A DNA stretch of 64,000 nucleotides from Hippophae tibetana (GCA_037013495.1 CM072806.1:48697814-48761813), one strand, 5' to 3'; positions 23,514 through 35,200 are shown, counted from the first letter of the stretch. Numbers and translations are program-made. Notes: generated by a model not told the origin, from the sequence alone.

Positions 23514-24943
23514 TTATCATTAATATGATTGGACTTACCGAATCGGTAAGAGGGTTTGTATCAATGACATCATCCTGCTATAGATTGGGGGTGGAAAGGA
23601 GGCTTTGTAGCTTATATCTCTAGTCAATAGAGATCATTGAAATTGGCACCAATCGTATGAATACGAGAAGTGCAACTGGTATGTTGAGTAGACCAAGGTG
23701 AGCTGAAAGGATGGTCGGGATGCTCAAGAATAAAAACGTAGCTAACAAAGACGTTTCCCGATGGAAGGACGTCATTAGGGATGTCAAAATTTTGAGTGAG
23801 TTTGAGTAATTAGGGCTAATAATTAAATAGGTTTCTTTTTATCTTATAAATTTTAATTTAATTTAATTTTAATTATTATTTTATTTAAAATTTTAATTTA
23901 ATTTAATTTTAATTATTATTTTATTTAAAATTTTGAATTTTTTTTTATTTTAAAAATAAAATAATCTAATTTCGATATTTAAAATTATAAATTTATATTT
24001 TATTAAATATTATATTTTATATAATAGAAATACTTATAATTTATTATTTATGAAAAATAAAATAAAATATATTAAGTATATATAATATATTATTATATTT
24101 AATTTTTAAATATTTTTTTTGTAAAATTTCATTTTTTTTAAATAATTGTAAATTAAACAGATATTGATATTCAGTTTTTAAAACATCAATTGTATAAACG
24201 TTATTCAATAATGATTCTATGTTTTGATTTTATTTTCGAGTATAATATAATATTTTGTTTTTTATTTTAAGTAAAATAAACACAAACAAATTGTAACGAA
24301 ATATTAATTTTCTAAAGCATCGAGCATAATTTTTTTTTGTAGTTAGAAGAGAACCAAGATAGTACAATCTTGGGGAATTAATGCTTTTTAATTAAGTATA
24401 TACTTATTTTGATATTTTTTAATTAAATATATTTATATTTAAATAAATGATACATACTTTTGATTAATTTCAACTATTGGCAATGGTAACTTCCGGTGCC
24501 AAGATATTACAATCTTAAGGAAATGCTTTGGAACTAAGTATATACTTGTGTTAATATTTTTTTGATATATTTTTAATTTAACACATTATATATTTATATT
24601 AAAATAAATTCTAATCAATTCTAATAATTTTTACTTTTAAGTTATTTTAATTCTTTAAAATTAATTATTATTAAATTTAATTAAAATATATACTAATAAT
24701 CTAAATAAAAATATTACTCCATTATAAATAAAAAAATATAATAATTAACCAAGATAATACAATCTTACTCCCTCCGTTAGAAATATAGGAAACCATTAAA
24801 TTAGAAGGCATTATGCTCAAATTAACAATCCTACAAAAACCGGATTACTTTATACTTTTGATTGGAATAAACTAAATACTCATATGCTTTTAATATGGCA
24901 TGTTGTGTTTGGTTTGCTGCCGAAAGTTAAGGGACAACCTGTA
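23514..24943. other. AT-rich spacer with local duplications
   Basis: 23525-23830 is less AT-rich but resembles nothing I know. About 23849-23931 is a tandem duplication of a roughly 42-bp unit (TTTAATTTAATTTAATTTTA...). A pair of related segments near 24340-24430 and 24500-24600 share CCAAGATA(G/T)TACAATCTT. CTCCCTCCGTTAGAAATATA at 24768-24787, preceded by TA, is one terminal repeat of a Stowaway/mariner-type MITE, but no partner end was found. Confidence 0.45.
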
Positions 24944-25060
24944 GGAATTCAACGCAAAGCTTTAAAACTTTGGCCTTGTGAAGGAGGTCCTACGGGGGAT
25001 CAAACTAATGTTTCAGAACGAGTCATGGGTACATATGATTATGTTGTTCCTGAGTGTTTG
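24944..25060 (+). pseudogene. Receptor-like cytoplasmic kinase fragment
   Basis: Plus strand reads EFNAKL-stop-NFGLVKE, then after a frameshift GPTGDQTNVSERVMGTYDYV and VPECL. This is the activation segment of plant RLCK-VII/PBL-type kinases (normally EFNAKLSDFGLAKxGPxGDxTHVSTRVMGTYGYAAPEY). The catalytic DFG aspartate has become Asn, the preceding Ser is a stop, and one frameshift is present. Nothing before or after it looks like kinase, so it is a roughly 117-bp scrap, perhaps captured or moved by a transposon. Confidence 0.75.
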
Positions 25061-25128
25061 TAACGCAGCTAGCTTAGCAGAGGGTACAAGGTATCTCAGG
25101 ATACCCACGTAAGACCTAAGGGTAAAGC

Positions 25129-25498
25129 GTTGATGCTCAAGCTAGTTCTTGACTAGACAAGGAGGTCCCTTCTTAACACATATTTGTTTCGCTCTCCCCA
25201 GTTCTCAAACTCAGGACCTAGCCCTTGAGTCGACCTTGGGAAGCAAGCTAGTACCATCTGGGCTCTCCATATGGATATCCCGAGATGTCTTGTGCTCTCT
25301 GCTAAAGATACCAAAAGGTGACATTTTTACTAAAGATATCTATGTGGGGACCCTGGTGGATGAAGTTGATGCTCAAGCTAGTTCCTGACTAGACAGGGCG
25401 GTCATCGCCAAGCACATATTTCTTTAGCGCCTCCCTAGCTTCGAACTTGTGACCTACCCCTATAGTCAAAGATTCTTGGAAGTTGGTACCATCTGGCT
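25129..25498. repeat. Two diverged copies of a 130-bp direct repeat
   Basis: GTTGATGCTCAAGCTAGTTC begins both 25129-25262 and 25367-25498. Both continue with TTGACTAGACA or CTGACTAGACA, GCACATATTT-like sequence and end with (A/G)GTACCATCTGG. The copies have diverged in the middle. The unit is dispersed-repeat-like; on the minus strand it contains CAAGTTCGAAGCT, weakly like a pol III B box. I could not assign a family. Confidence 0.6.
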
Positions 25499-25499
25499 T

Positions 25500-26430
25500 G
25501 AATATGTAGTCAAGCTTGATTTTCAGGAAACTAACAACATTACAGAGTATGAAGCTGCCATATTCAGATTCATGACCGCGAAAAATTTAGGGCACTCAAT
25601 ATAGTAAGACCTTTTTCCATAGGCACGGGCTAGAAAAAGTTTATAATTGTTGCGAGTGATTATTTTTCAAAATGGGTCGAATTAGAAGCCCAAGCAAGAA
25701 TTCGAAAGGATGAGGTGATCAGGTTCATATGGAGATCCATAGTTTGTCAATTCAGTCCTCCCAAATAGCTCGTTATAGATAAAAGGTGGCAATTCACTGG
25801 TCGAAGAATCAAAGCATTCGCTCTCAAATACAATATTAAGATAGGCCACTCAACACCCTACTACCCCTAGGCCAATGGTCAAGCAGAATCTTCCAATAAA
25901 TTACTCATCAATCTATTGAAGGAAAAACTTGAAAGGGCCAAAGGGAGATGGGTGGAGGAGTTACAAGGAGCGTTATGGGTTGTTAGAACAAACCCCCAAG
26001 GAAGCACGAATGAAAACCCTTTCTCCCTAGTATATGGAACTGAGGCGGTCATACCAATTGTAGTAATAATCCCTACCCCTATATCAATCCTAACAAAGGA
26101 AAAAACGAGGTAAGAAGAGCAGTCGAACTCACCTTAGTGGATGAAAAAACAGATAAAGCTTTATGAAGGGTGATCGAACAAAAAAGAACAATATCATAAT
26201 ACTACAACAAAATTGTGCACTTCAAAACATTTTGCAGGGGTGATTGGGTTCTCAGAAAGGTTTTCCCTAACAAAAGGGAGTGGATGGCTAGTAAAATGGG
26301 TGCCAATTGGAAGAGACCTTATCAAATAATTGAGATAACACCAGAAGGGGCCTACTTATTGAAAAGCATCTAAGGCAAGGAGGAGGGCATAAGCTGGAAT
26401 GACAGACACTTAAAAAGATACTATTTCTAA
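25500..26430 (+). pseudogene. Tat-lineage Gypsy RNase H tail and integrase
   Basis: Begins in RNase H (LDFQETNNITEYEAAIF), then jumps to the integrase core: IVASDYFSKWVELEAQA, FIWRSIVCQFSPP, VIDKRWQFTG, STPYYPXANGQAESSNKLL, then the open stretch 25916-26113 (EKLERAKGRWVEELQGALWV, TNENPFSLVYGTEAVIP). It ends with GDWVLRKVFPNKREWM, WKRPYQIIEI, GAYLL and WNDRHLKRYYF. First Asp (VASDYFSKW), second Asp (VIDKRWQFTG) and Glu (QAESSN) of the D,D(35)E triad can be seen. Several stops and the missing upstream pol show it is dead and 5'-truncated. Confidence 0.82.
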
Positions 26431-26624
26431 AAACATATGTATTAACCTGGCCACCTATTTTTTTTTGTAACAGCGACGCACAACGTGTATCTATGAAATA
26501 AAAAAATTTAGCAACTGATCATTTATGCAAGCTCTCTCCCTTATAATGGGCATCTGGGGCTGCGCATCTAGATTAATAAATCAGGTATGCTACCCTAACA
26601 ATGGAAGAGGTTGAGCAGGCCACC

Positions 26625-26855
26625 CCAGTCAGGAACCAGGTCGGCGCTCTGACAATTAAAAAAATACGAGCACTCAATCAGGAACTAGGTTAAGCTTTGA
26701 CAATTAAAAAAAATACGAGCACCTCAGTCAAGAACCAGGTCAATATCTAACAATTAAAAAAAATATGAGCACCTCGGTCAAGAACCAAGTCAAGCTCTGA
26801 CATTTAAAAAAATACGAATACCTCGGTCAGGAACCAGGTCAAGCTCTAATAGTCG
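26625..26855. repeat. 50-bp minisatellite, five units
   Basis: Units start at about 26631, 26680, 26730, 26780 and 26829, each with AGGAACCAGGTCAAGCTCTG then ACAATTAAAAAAAATACGAG and CACCTCGGTC. The array lies between the integrase of the Tat element and its antisense ORFs, the region where Tat elements typically accumulate tandem repeats. Confidence 0.85.
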
Positions 26856-27005
26856 AGACCAAGGGTTAGTCACCTAGATCCTACTAAATAGTTTACAATT
26901 ACAATATACCAAATAGTTATTATACATAAACACATGTCACTCTGATTTTTCATTATTAAAAAATTAATCATTACATGCCATTTATATTTTCATTTATTTA
27001 AAAAA

Positions 27006-27479
27006 TCATAAACTATGCAGATAATGCTTAAAACTCTTCAAGCGCTTGGACACACGACCAATATCTGGATCACCATTTTCCTCAACCAAAGGTAATAGCT
27101 CTTCCTGAATCTCCACAACCTTTTCATGAACATAAATCATAGGTTCAGGGTGCGTTGTCATCATGGAAAGCAACCCCTACTTCAGATCCTTAGTAACCTC
27201 TATAATCTTAAGAAAAACGCTTTCAGATCGCTTCATATAAAAACTTGCCCAGTATGATTCTCTATCAACAAGAGTGGACATACTAGCCAGGGTCCTCTTT
27301 TCTTGAGCTTGTGTTCAGATTAATTTCTCCCTACAAGCAGCAAGCTCACACTTTGTCTCTTTAGCATTACGTTCAAGTTTCATGACCTCAACTTTAAGAA
27401 AACTAACATCGTCCTCAAGCCTACCATTTGCAATACGAAAAGCCCAAACTAAACGCCTACTTGTTCGATTAGAATCCAT
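27006..27479 (-). pseudogene. Second antisense ORF of the Tat element, coiled-coil protein
   Basis: From ATG at 27479 to TGA at 27006 the minus strand is a 158-codon frame with only two internal stops. It begins MDSNRTSRRLVWAFRIANGR and continues LEDDVSFLKVEVMKLERNAK, a heptad-like pattern predicting a coiled coil. Later segments are STLVDRESYWASFYMKRSES and EPMIYVHEKVVEIQEELLPL. It runs opposite to the element's gag-pol sense. I do not recognise the family; extra antisense ORFs are known in Tat-lineage elements. Confidence 0.55.
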
Positions 27480-27829
27480 AATGTGCGAGCAAAAAATTTA
27501 GAGGTACCAGATTGTTTCCTAAGCTCTACTTAAATGGTAAAGATTCTCAAACACGTGAATCAAACTAGTGTTCTCTAACCTTCTTTATAGGAAAGGAAAA
27601 CTAAAAAAAATTATTATCCCTCAATAAATGAAAAAAGGTATATCAACATCATAAATACACAATAAATTGGAAAATTACTTTATTTATTCAAAAATGTTCA
27701 TGAGTACGAAATAAAGTAATAGCTCGCGACCATACAAACCAAAATGATATTGAGCTTTTTAAAAAAATAATAATAAAACAAATCACTCAAGAATCAGCTG
27801 TCCCTTTCTCGGGAACCTCAGGGCCATTC

Positions 27830-29994
27830 TTAGTATCCTTCCCCCTCATCCTCACCTGAAGGGGCTCGATTATAGAATGGCATAATAGGGATATCCAGAA
27901 TGCGATAGTAGTACTCACCCAAATCTTTCTTTATGGCCTCTGCCTTAAAGGTCTCCATTACTAGCTCATATGCCCGCTCGACACTAGACTCGAGCTTCTG
28001 TGCCATAGCATCCACATCGGCTTTTGCTTGATGTCACACCTCCTCATCTTGTTTCTACACTTACCTCGTCCCCTCCTTCAACTCAATCACGCGTTGAACA
28101 CACGTATTAAGCTTAAATACAACCTTATTTAGCTTATCCTTCTTATCAATTGTCTCGCTTCCAACTTTGCTGCTCTTGTCAGCAGAGTGATGTATTTAGA
28201 GTGCAACAACGCATAATCATACTTCTCCTTTACTAGCTCAGACTTTAAATAGCCCACGTTGTGAGCTCTATCAAAGTCAAAAACCAGCATCAACTATACA
28301 CAAAGAAAAAAATGTTAAGAAAATCAAAATCGAGCTCAACTACACTGCGCTGAATATCAAAAACAAAAAAATATAACACACTTGACGAGGTAAGTCAACA
28401 TCTACCCTCTCATAAATAGCCAAGAGTTGCTCATTGCATCCATCCATTAAAATTTGGCTCGAACAACGATCGAGGTATTAGGGTGCCAAGCTCTGATTCA
28501 GCACGACCCCGTCAACGCCGGCGGTAAGCTCCTCAACAATAGCCTTCCCCCTTTTTAAATCCATTAGAGGATTTCCAGATTCTTTGGATCCAGTGCGGGG
28601 ATTTGAGGACCCAGAATGCTCTGGCAAAGAAGGACAAATATTCAGAGGATCAGGTTCATAGGCGGTTTCATCAACACCAACCTTCTTCTTTTTTCCTCTT
28701 AAGAGAAGAAGTACGATCTTCATGAGAAGATTTCCCCTATTCTTACCCACCGATAAGCCTCCCCCAGGAACAGGACAGACACCGTCAGTGAACCATTTCC
28801 TCCTGATGTCACCTTACTCTTCATTCGAGCAAAAAGAAAAGCAGTAGTCAAATCCATAGTAACTGTAGAATAGAAAAAGAATACAGGTTAAACACCTCGA
28901 AAAAGAAAAAAATAATAATATAAGAAAAGGTATAGGAATTTAAAATATAAAAATCGGGGCGAAAATATTATAAGGTAACAACAAAGAGAGACTAATGGTC
29001 ATCATCTTCCGGCACCACCTCGAACTGTCCCCTAAAGTTTATAGAAGGAGTTCTACGTTTAATAGAAGCTCGGGCATTAGAAGAAGCTCGGGGTTTGTGA
29101 GTCAACCTAAGAGGAGGTTCCACGGCAGCATGCCTCATTAACCCACACGTAACAAAGCACAGAGTGTTCAAAAGAGTCCTCTAATTCATCTTCTTAGGAA
29201 AATAGTTTTGGATACCAGCCAACCTCTACTTCGCATCAAGAATCAAGGTCATGATTAGAGAATTCATATTCCTAATCACAACCTTAGTATCATTTCAGAC
29301 ACACCTTACCAATCTTGTATCACTTGTGGGGGACTCACACCAACCTGAAACGTAGAAAAAGTACTCTTTCCAATTTTTCTCCTTTTGAAGGAGGGACACG
29401 TTCACCCCATGATCCTGCTTAACCGACATATACACCCTCCTCGAGTCTGTGGGGTTCTGTTTCAGAATATACACCTCATTAAACTCGGTCATCTCCAAAT
29501 TCATCCCTAGTTCTTGACATGTCAGTGTTAGGTAGAGTAGATATCTCCACCCATTAGGCATCAATTGCCACAGTATAAGCTGCGTCCTAACCAAAAATCT
29601 CCTGATGAGAGAATACAAAGGAAACCTTACCCCCAACCATAGAGCTTTCTCATGCAAAACAGTCCACCTAGTTAGAGGTTTATCACTTTTTTCATCCTGG
29701 GGAAACAACCCACAAGTTTTAGTAATGGCCATCCAACCTCTAACGCGACTTGCCAGCTCGCCAGATCCTATATTCCTATTTTTTTCTCCTCTATGTCCTA
29801 GACATTGAAATCTGAGTTTGAGGCACGCTCAATTTCACAATAGGCATGGTCTAGAGGCGAGGGATAGAGGTAGAAGACTGACTCATTTCATTAGAAGAAC
29901 TCGAGCTAGAAGACCCTGAGTTCCCACTTGTACTAGCATACTAGGGACTCTCCCATGAGCTCGAGCCAGAAGCAGATGTCTCTTCTCTTTGCAT
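27830..29994 (-). pseudogene. Antisense ORF of the Tat element, Transposase_28-like protein
   Basis: A candidate ATG at 29994-29992 starts MQREETSASGSSSWESP with serine-rich sequence, then stops and frameshifts occur. 29295-29732 is open for 145 codons: TCGLFPQDEKSD, then RFPLYSLIRRFLVRTQLILW, QLMPNGWRYLL, FNEVYILK and KNWKEYFFYVSGW. This fits the plant 'putative gypsy type transposon' domain (FPLhPFxRRLLxxxxLAPxQLxPNxWR... WKxxFFFV). Further open pieces are 28478-28750 (polar, low complexity) and 27830-28015 (helix then acidic tail GEDEGEGY). It lies antisense, downstream of integrase. Function unknown; antisense extra ORFs of Tat elements have been described. Confidence 0.68.
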
Positions 29995-30300
29995 TATGAT
30001 AAAAGCTAAAAAAAATAAAGACAAAACAATAGCAGGTGGTAAGGTACGAGGAAAAGAGATTACCTAAAGATGACTTGAAAGTAAAATAAATTGTTCCTTT
30101 TAAAATCGACCTGAAAAGAAAGTAGCAAATTGTTAGGTTCTCAATGATTAGTGCGCTGAACAGAGAATATTATAGTGCGAGCTAAATTCTTATCACGGAA
30201 CTAAAATCTTTCTCCACTTGAGAAGAAACGAAAGAGTGTTTTCCCTTGCTATTTCTCAATTTTGTAGATAAGCAATGATAAGTCCCAACCCAAGCACCCC

Positions 30301-30308
30301 TTTATATA
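30301..30308 (-). promoter_or_regulatory. TATA box for the antisense ORF transcript
   Basis: The minus strand reads GCCCCTATATAAAGGGGTGC, a strong plant TATA box about 310 bp upstream of the antisense ORF start at 29994. The intervening sequence would be its 5' UTR. No sense-strand feature explains it. It could instead be part of the 3' LTR, whose boundaries are unclear. Confidence 0.5.
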
Positions 30309-30540
30309 GGGGCATTGGATTTCTCTCTCTAATCAACTAACACACATTTATTGTGGGAGTCAAACGGTTCGTATCCTGTGCCCGATATTCACTCTTCCAC
30401 CTCAGACAGAACCCTGAGCTAAAAGAGTGGAGGACTTGATGTTTGGACATCTGGACCGACCCGAAGATTGAACCTTGTAACCTACCTAAGCCAAGTCCAA
30501 CCCAAGATGAAAGTTGAAGTACCCTAGACATCTCACCCAT

Positions 30541-30697
30541 GAGACAGACCGAGCCCAATAGAACATCGAGCCTTAGACAAACCAAGCTCAATGACAAATC
30601 GAGCCTTAGACAGACCAAGCCCAATAGTAGATCGAGCCTTAGACAGACTAAGCCCAATGGAAAATCGAGCCTCAGTAAGACCAAGCCCAAGAACAAC
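30541..30697. repeat. 33-bp minisatellite
   Basis: Repeats of TCGAGCCTTAGACAGACCAA plus GCCCAATAGxAGA start at 30566, 30599, 30632 and 30665, with a diverged unit before them. The period is 33, so the minus-strand reading gives an 11-residue repeat (GLVCLRLDLLL). I regard that open frame as a by-product of the repeat. Confidence 0.82.
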
Positions 30698-30699
30698 GT

Positions 30700-32396
30700 G
30701 ATCAAAACTCGACTTTGATCTCTAACACATTATACTTTAGGTTAATAATACCCTCCTAACACATAGTTACATGTACACATTGTATAGTTGATACATGTAC
30801 TCATAAATGTGCTATAAATAGATGAACCATTCATGAGAATCCATACATAAAGACTTTTACATTCATTTCTCTCTATAAAATATTGAGTCTTATTATGTAG
30901 TTTTTCTAATGATTGCACAAGGTATATATTAAAAAAATAATTTGTGATATAGCATAAATATTATTATTATTATTATTATTATTTTACTTTTAAGCACACT
31001 TATATAAGGGATTAGGATAATAGTACACTTTAGCTTCTTATTATTGAAGTACCATTACATTTTATTTAAAAAAACTACTTGATTTTTATGAATTTTACTT
31101 AATATTTTAAATTAAGTATTATTATCATATTAATAAGATATAATTTAAGATAAAAGAATGTGATTTAAGAATACTGCATACTAAAAGAGAGATTAACCAA
31201 TTTGACAAATCATTCGCAAATCGATTTACCATTAAGTTATCATCGACAAGATGGGATGGTGGTAATTATAGTAATATAATTATATGATTTATATATTTTA
31301 TTTTTATAATATTTTAAATAAAATTTATTAATTTTATAATTTAAAAGTATCATCAATTAAGTTAAAAAAAATTAAAATTTAGATTTTTTAAGAATAAAAG
31401 GAGAATTATGTATTTTATTAATTTAAATAGTATTATAACTTTAATAGTGAAATATCGAATTAAAATAAATAAATAAATAAATAAGAGAATGAGTGACTAG
31501 AGAGTGAGAGACAGAAAAGGAACGGAGAGTGAAAAAATTGGTAATTATTTTATTATACTTTTAAACTATATGATTAATAAAAATTAATTAAAAATTTACA
31601 AAATTAAATTATATAATTCATATAATTACAAGATATGAAAAAACCAATAACGAATAAGACGTGATAGGAAGTGTAAATGTCTTTGGACTTGTTAGTGCTG
31701 CAATATTCTTTTCCAAGTATATGGAATCCACTGCAAACACTAATAGCAGACGAAAGAGAGAAAAACGATAAAGGATAGCGCAAAAGAAGGAAAATGAAAA
31801 ATTTGCCCTCTTAATTTTTTTTTTACAAATTTTGTGCATGATATTTTCGATTATTTTATTTCTAAATTTCCTATTGAAATTTACCTAAACGTACCAATGT
31901 GGGACTAATGGTGTCCAAGTTTATTTTGTAAGGGATAAAATGCATGTCTAGTAGTCCGTATCTCGTTATTGATGTCGCATTAATAAACATTTCACTCATT
32001 TGGTTCAATGATTTATATTTTAACATATTTTGATTATATTTTAATTATATTTGTATCTAACATCTTATAAATTTTATATAATATATAAGTAATATGAAAT
32101 GTTAAATTCTAAAATGTTGATTTCAATAAAAGATGAATCACCCACTATTTATAAACACTATATTAATATCTTTATTTATAAACACTATATTAATATCTTT
32201 CTTAATCAATGTACGACATTCTTTTTATACACTAATATTTATTACAAAAAAATGTACATTTTAGAGCTTTTTGTATTGAGTTTTATTTCCTTTTTGTATG
32301 ATATCTTGTATAACGTTCGAAAGACTTTTATATGAACCAGACTCATGTATGACATAAAAAACACTATTAATTTATTTACATAGATGCATTTACTTG
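30700..32396. other. Candidate 3' LTR end and AT-rich spacer
   Basis: 30715-30920 contains a plus-strand TATA box (GCTATAAATAGATG, about 30811-30824) and could be the 3' LTR of the Tat element or another LTR scrap; no partner was found. The rest is AT-rich with a (TTA)n microsatellite at about 30960-30985. A 26-bp tandem duplication ATAAACACTATATTAATATC occurs at about 32150-32200. No gene was recognised. Confidence 0.4.
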
Positions 32397-32592
32397 TGTA
32401 TTAAAGAAAATATTGAGATATGGTGGAGAGAAACTAAATACTAATTTTATTTTTCTCTGATATTTTCAAATGTATATATAGCAATACAAATACAATTGAT
32501 ATCAACAAGCCTATTTTACAACTAATTCACAGCCTGTACAATCACCAATACAACCTAATTAAAGATATTCTATCAAAAATTCTACAATCTTC

Positions 32593-33030
32593 TCAAGTTG
32601 GATGATAGATATTAATCATTCTTAACTTGCAACTTATTTCTTCAAAGATTGTTCGAGATAATGCTTTGGTAAGCATATCTGCAATTTGGTGACAAGTAGA
32701 TGTATATAGGATGTCAACGATTTTTCCATCTAACTTCTCTTTAATGAAATTACGATCAATTTCTACATGTTTGGTTCGGTCATGATGAACTAAATTTTTT
32801 GCAATTTTTATTGCAGCTTGATTGTCATAATGCATGCTAATAGGTTTAATAGTTGTAAAGTCCAGTTCATTGAGTAGTCTTCTTAACCATATTCCTTCGC
32901 AAATCCTATATGTCATAGCTATGAATTCAGCTTCTGCACTACTTCGAGCGACTACTTATTATTTCTTACTTTGCCAAGTTACAAGATTCTCACACACGAA
33001 TGTACAATACCTAGTGTAAGATCTTCAAGA
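32593..33030 (-). pseudogene. Copia RNase H C-terminal part
   Basis: Minus strand reads YCTFVCENLVTWQSKK, two stops, VVARSSAEAEFIAMTYRICE, then GIWLRRLLNELDF, ISMHYDNQAAIKIAKN, HDRTKHVEIDRNFIKEKLDG and HQIADMLTKALS. This is the end of Copia pol: SSAEAE, the DNQAA and the H-x-R-x-K-H-I-x-x-x-x-H/N region. The His usually found before FIREK is Asn here. 33030 is the deletion junction, since the frame jumps straight from the pre-RT linker. Confidence 0.83.
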
Positions 33031-34400
33031 ATAGTTGTCTTTCATTCAAGTACTTGAAAGGCTTCATGAACAGAGTTTGAAACCTGTATCTAATCAAGAT
33101 TGTTGATAAATGCCTTATAACCTGGTGAAAAACTTTTATAGGAAATAAAGTTGTAGATAGGGTGGTTTGTACAAGATCTTACACCTTTTCTTATAGCAAT
33201 TGGAAAATTCAAATCATTAGGAGGCAACTCAATAATAGTAGGTTCAGTGATATTACCTTATGAATTGTCAGAATGACCTATACTCGGACTGGACTCCTAG
33301 ACTGGCTCAAGATATGCTTGATTCTCTGTTCTTTCTTGAGTTCTTTTTCTCATAGAATAGACAAGAAGATCACTATTGGGGACAAAGAAGTTTGGATCTA
33401 TTAGTAGAGGAGTTGAGGGTTCATTGGGATTATTAGGAGCATTTGTTTGAGACATTGATTCACTCTCTGGAATTTACAAGATATTATTTGAGATAGAATT
33501 TGTGAGAGACTGAGTAGTAATGTTATTCCAAAGCTTGTATTCATTGCCTATGTTCTACGCTTGAATGGTAAGTTTGGGATAGAATGGATATTGTTCAAAG
33601 AAGGTGACATCCATTATATTATAGAACTATTTTGTGATAGGAGAGAAGTATTTGTATCCTTTCTCATATGATGAATACCTTAGGAATACACATTTTATGG
33701 CTTTGGGATCAAGTTTACCTCTATGATGTATATAGACATAAGTAAAACATCCGAATATTTTAAAGGGAATGTTGGACACAATTCTGGTATGTGGGTATGA
33801 CTTAAGTATAGTACCAATAGGTGTTTTGAAAGTGAGGGCATGATAGGGCATCCTATTCATAAGATAGGTGGTCGTTTTGTGAACATGAGAGATCTATCTA
33901 CTTCGAGAAGATGTATATTCTTCCTTTTAACAACCCCATTTTGTTGAGGTATGTCAACACAAGAGCTTAGATGGACAATCCATTGACTTAACAGATAATC
34001 ACTAAGAATTGAAGCGAAGTATTCCTTAGCATTATCAGTTTTCAATACTTGGATTTTTGTTTGAAATTGGATTTGAATCACAGTATTAAAATTTTTAAAG
34101 ATCTAACATGCTTCAGATTTTTCTTTCATGAGAAATAATCAAGTGATTCGAGTATGATCATCTACAAATGAAATGAACCAACGTGTCCTTGTTATGTTTT
34201 TGATTCAAAAATGTCCCCAAATATCAGTTTGAATTAATGAGAAAGAATGTGATATTTTATGTGGAAGATTAGGATATGAATTTCTAACATGTTTTGAAAA
34301 TTGACATACCTCACATTGAAAATTCTTTGAATTTTAATTTCTAAAGGATGAATGGATTTTTTTTTCCAAATACAGGAAATTAGGATGACCTAGGTGATAG
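33031..34400 (-). pseudogene. Copia integrase and linker, stops present
   Basis: From right to left: the pre-integrase H-x-x-L-G-H region (LNHYHLGHPNFLYLEKKI) and CEVCQFSKH zinc-binding half. Then the core (LIQTDIWGHF, FVDDHTRIT, LKTDNAKEYF, DIPQQNGVVKRKNIHLLEV). 33627-33860 is an open stretch (PYHALTFKTPIGTI, FGCFTYVYIHHRGKLDPKAI, YEKGYKYFSP). The linker before reverse transcriptase is kept (PNDLNFPIAIRKGVRSCTNH, then YNFISYKSFSPGYKAFINNL). Normal Copia has QQNGVAERKNRHLLE; the catalytic Glu is replaced by Val-Lys here, another sign of decay. Confidence 0.83.
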
Positions 34401-34576
34401 TGATTCAACATGATTTCACCATTAGTATTGAACTTAAGATTTAACAAAGCTTTATTCTGATAAGTAACCTTGGATAAAACTTGGAGGGCTTGTCTTTCTA
34501 AAGGGTCTACACTTTTGAGGAGATAGAGTCACGAGCACTCTTTAGCACCACTAATTATCTTCCCCGAATCCAAGCC

Positions 34577-35200
34577 CTAAAATTCACATAAATTATGAAC
34601 AAATTTAGCAACACAATTTTTTTCACGGGTGAGTTTAATAATTGATAAAAGATTACAATCAAGGTTGGAAACAAGAAGGACAAAATCGAGAATAAAGAAA
34701 TTTGAAATTTTTGCTAAACCAATTCTTGTTACTTTGGATATTGATCCATCGACAATTTTGATAGTGTGTCCTTCTTGGTAGGTTTTAAGATTCATGAGAA
34801 GAAAAGCATCACTTTTCATGTGGTCTGAAGCACCTGAATCAACAATCCATGGTCTCGTAACCTATTTCACACTAAGAGAATTGAGGGGGTTACCTGATTA
34901 AGCTATAGTGGTAAATGATGTCGACAAGGATTGTCCAAATATTTTTTGGAGGAGATCAATATGTTCCTTACTAAACATAACAGATTCAAATGAAGAAGTT
35001 TCATGGGTTGTGAAGGCAATATTTCCATGGCTTTCTTTGTTGGTGTGTCGTGTAGAGGGTGGATTCCAATCTACTGGTTTTCCATGAATTTTCTGGCATG
35101 TTTCCTTAGTATGACCAGGTTTACGGCAATGGTTACACCAAGGTCTTCCTCTTCGAGAACGGTTGTCTGCATTCTGAGATTGCTAATGTCTTCAAACAAC
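34577..35200 (-). pseudogene. Copia gag zinc knuckle and aspartic protease
   Basis: Minus strand includes CNHCRKPGHTKETC (C-x2-C-x4-H-x4-C, intact) at about 35095-35136, then a linker, then WIVDSGASDHMKSDAFLLMN with the protease DSG triad intact. The open frame 34577-34819 continues with KIVDGSISKVTRIGLAKI and SNLDCNLLSIIKLTREKNC. Only one or two stops separate these parts, so decay is moderate. Confidence 0.82.

Noticed and set aside
25129..25388. 79-codon open frame
   Set aside because: Covers a direct-repeat unit of unknown type; the second copy of the unit does not keep the frame.
30337..30705. 122-codon Leu-rich frame
   Set aside because: Generated by a 33-bp minisatellite; no start context or family match.
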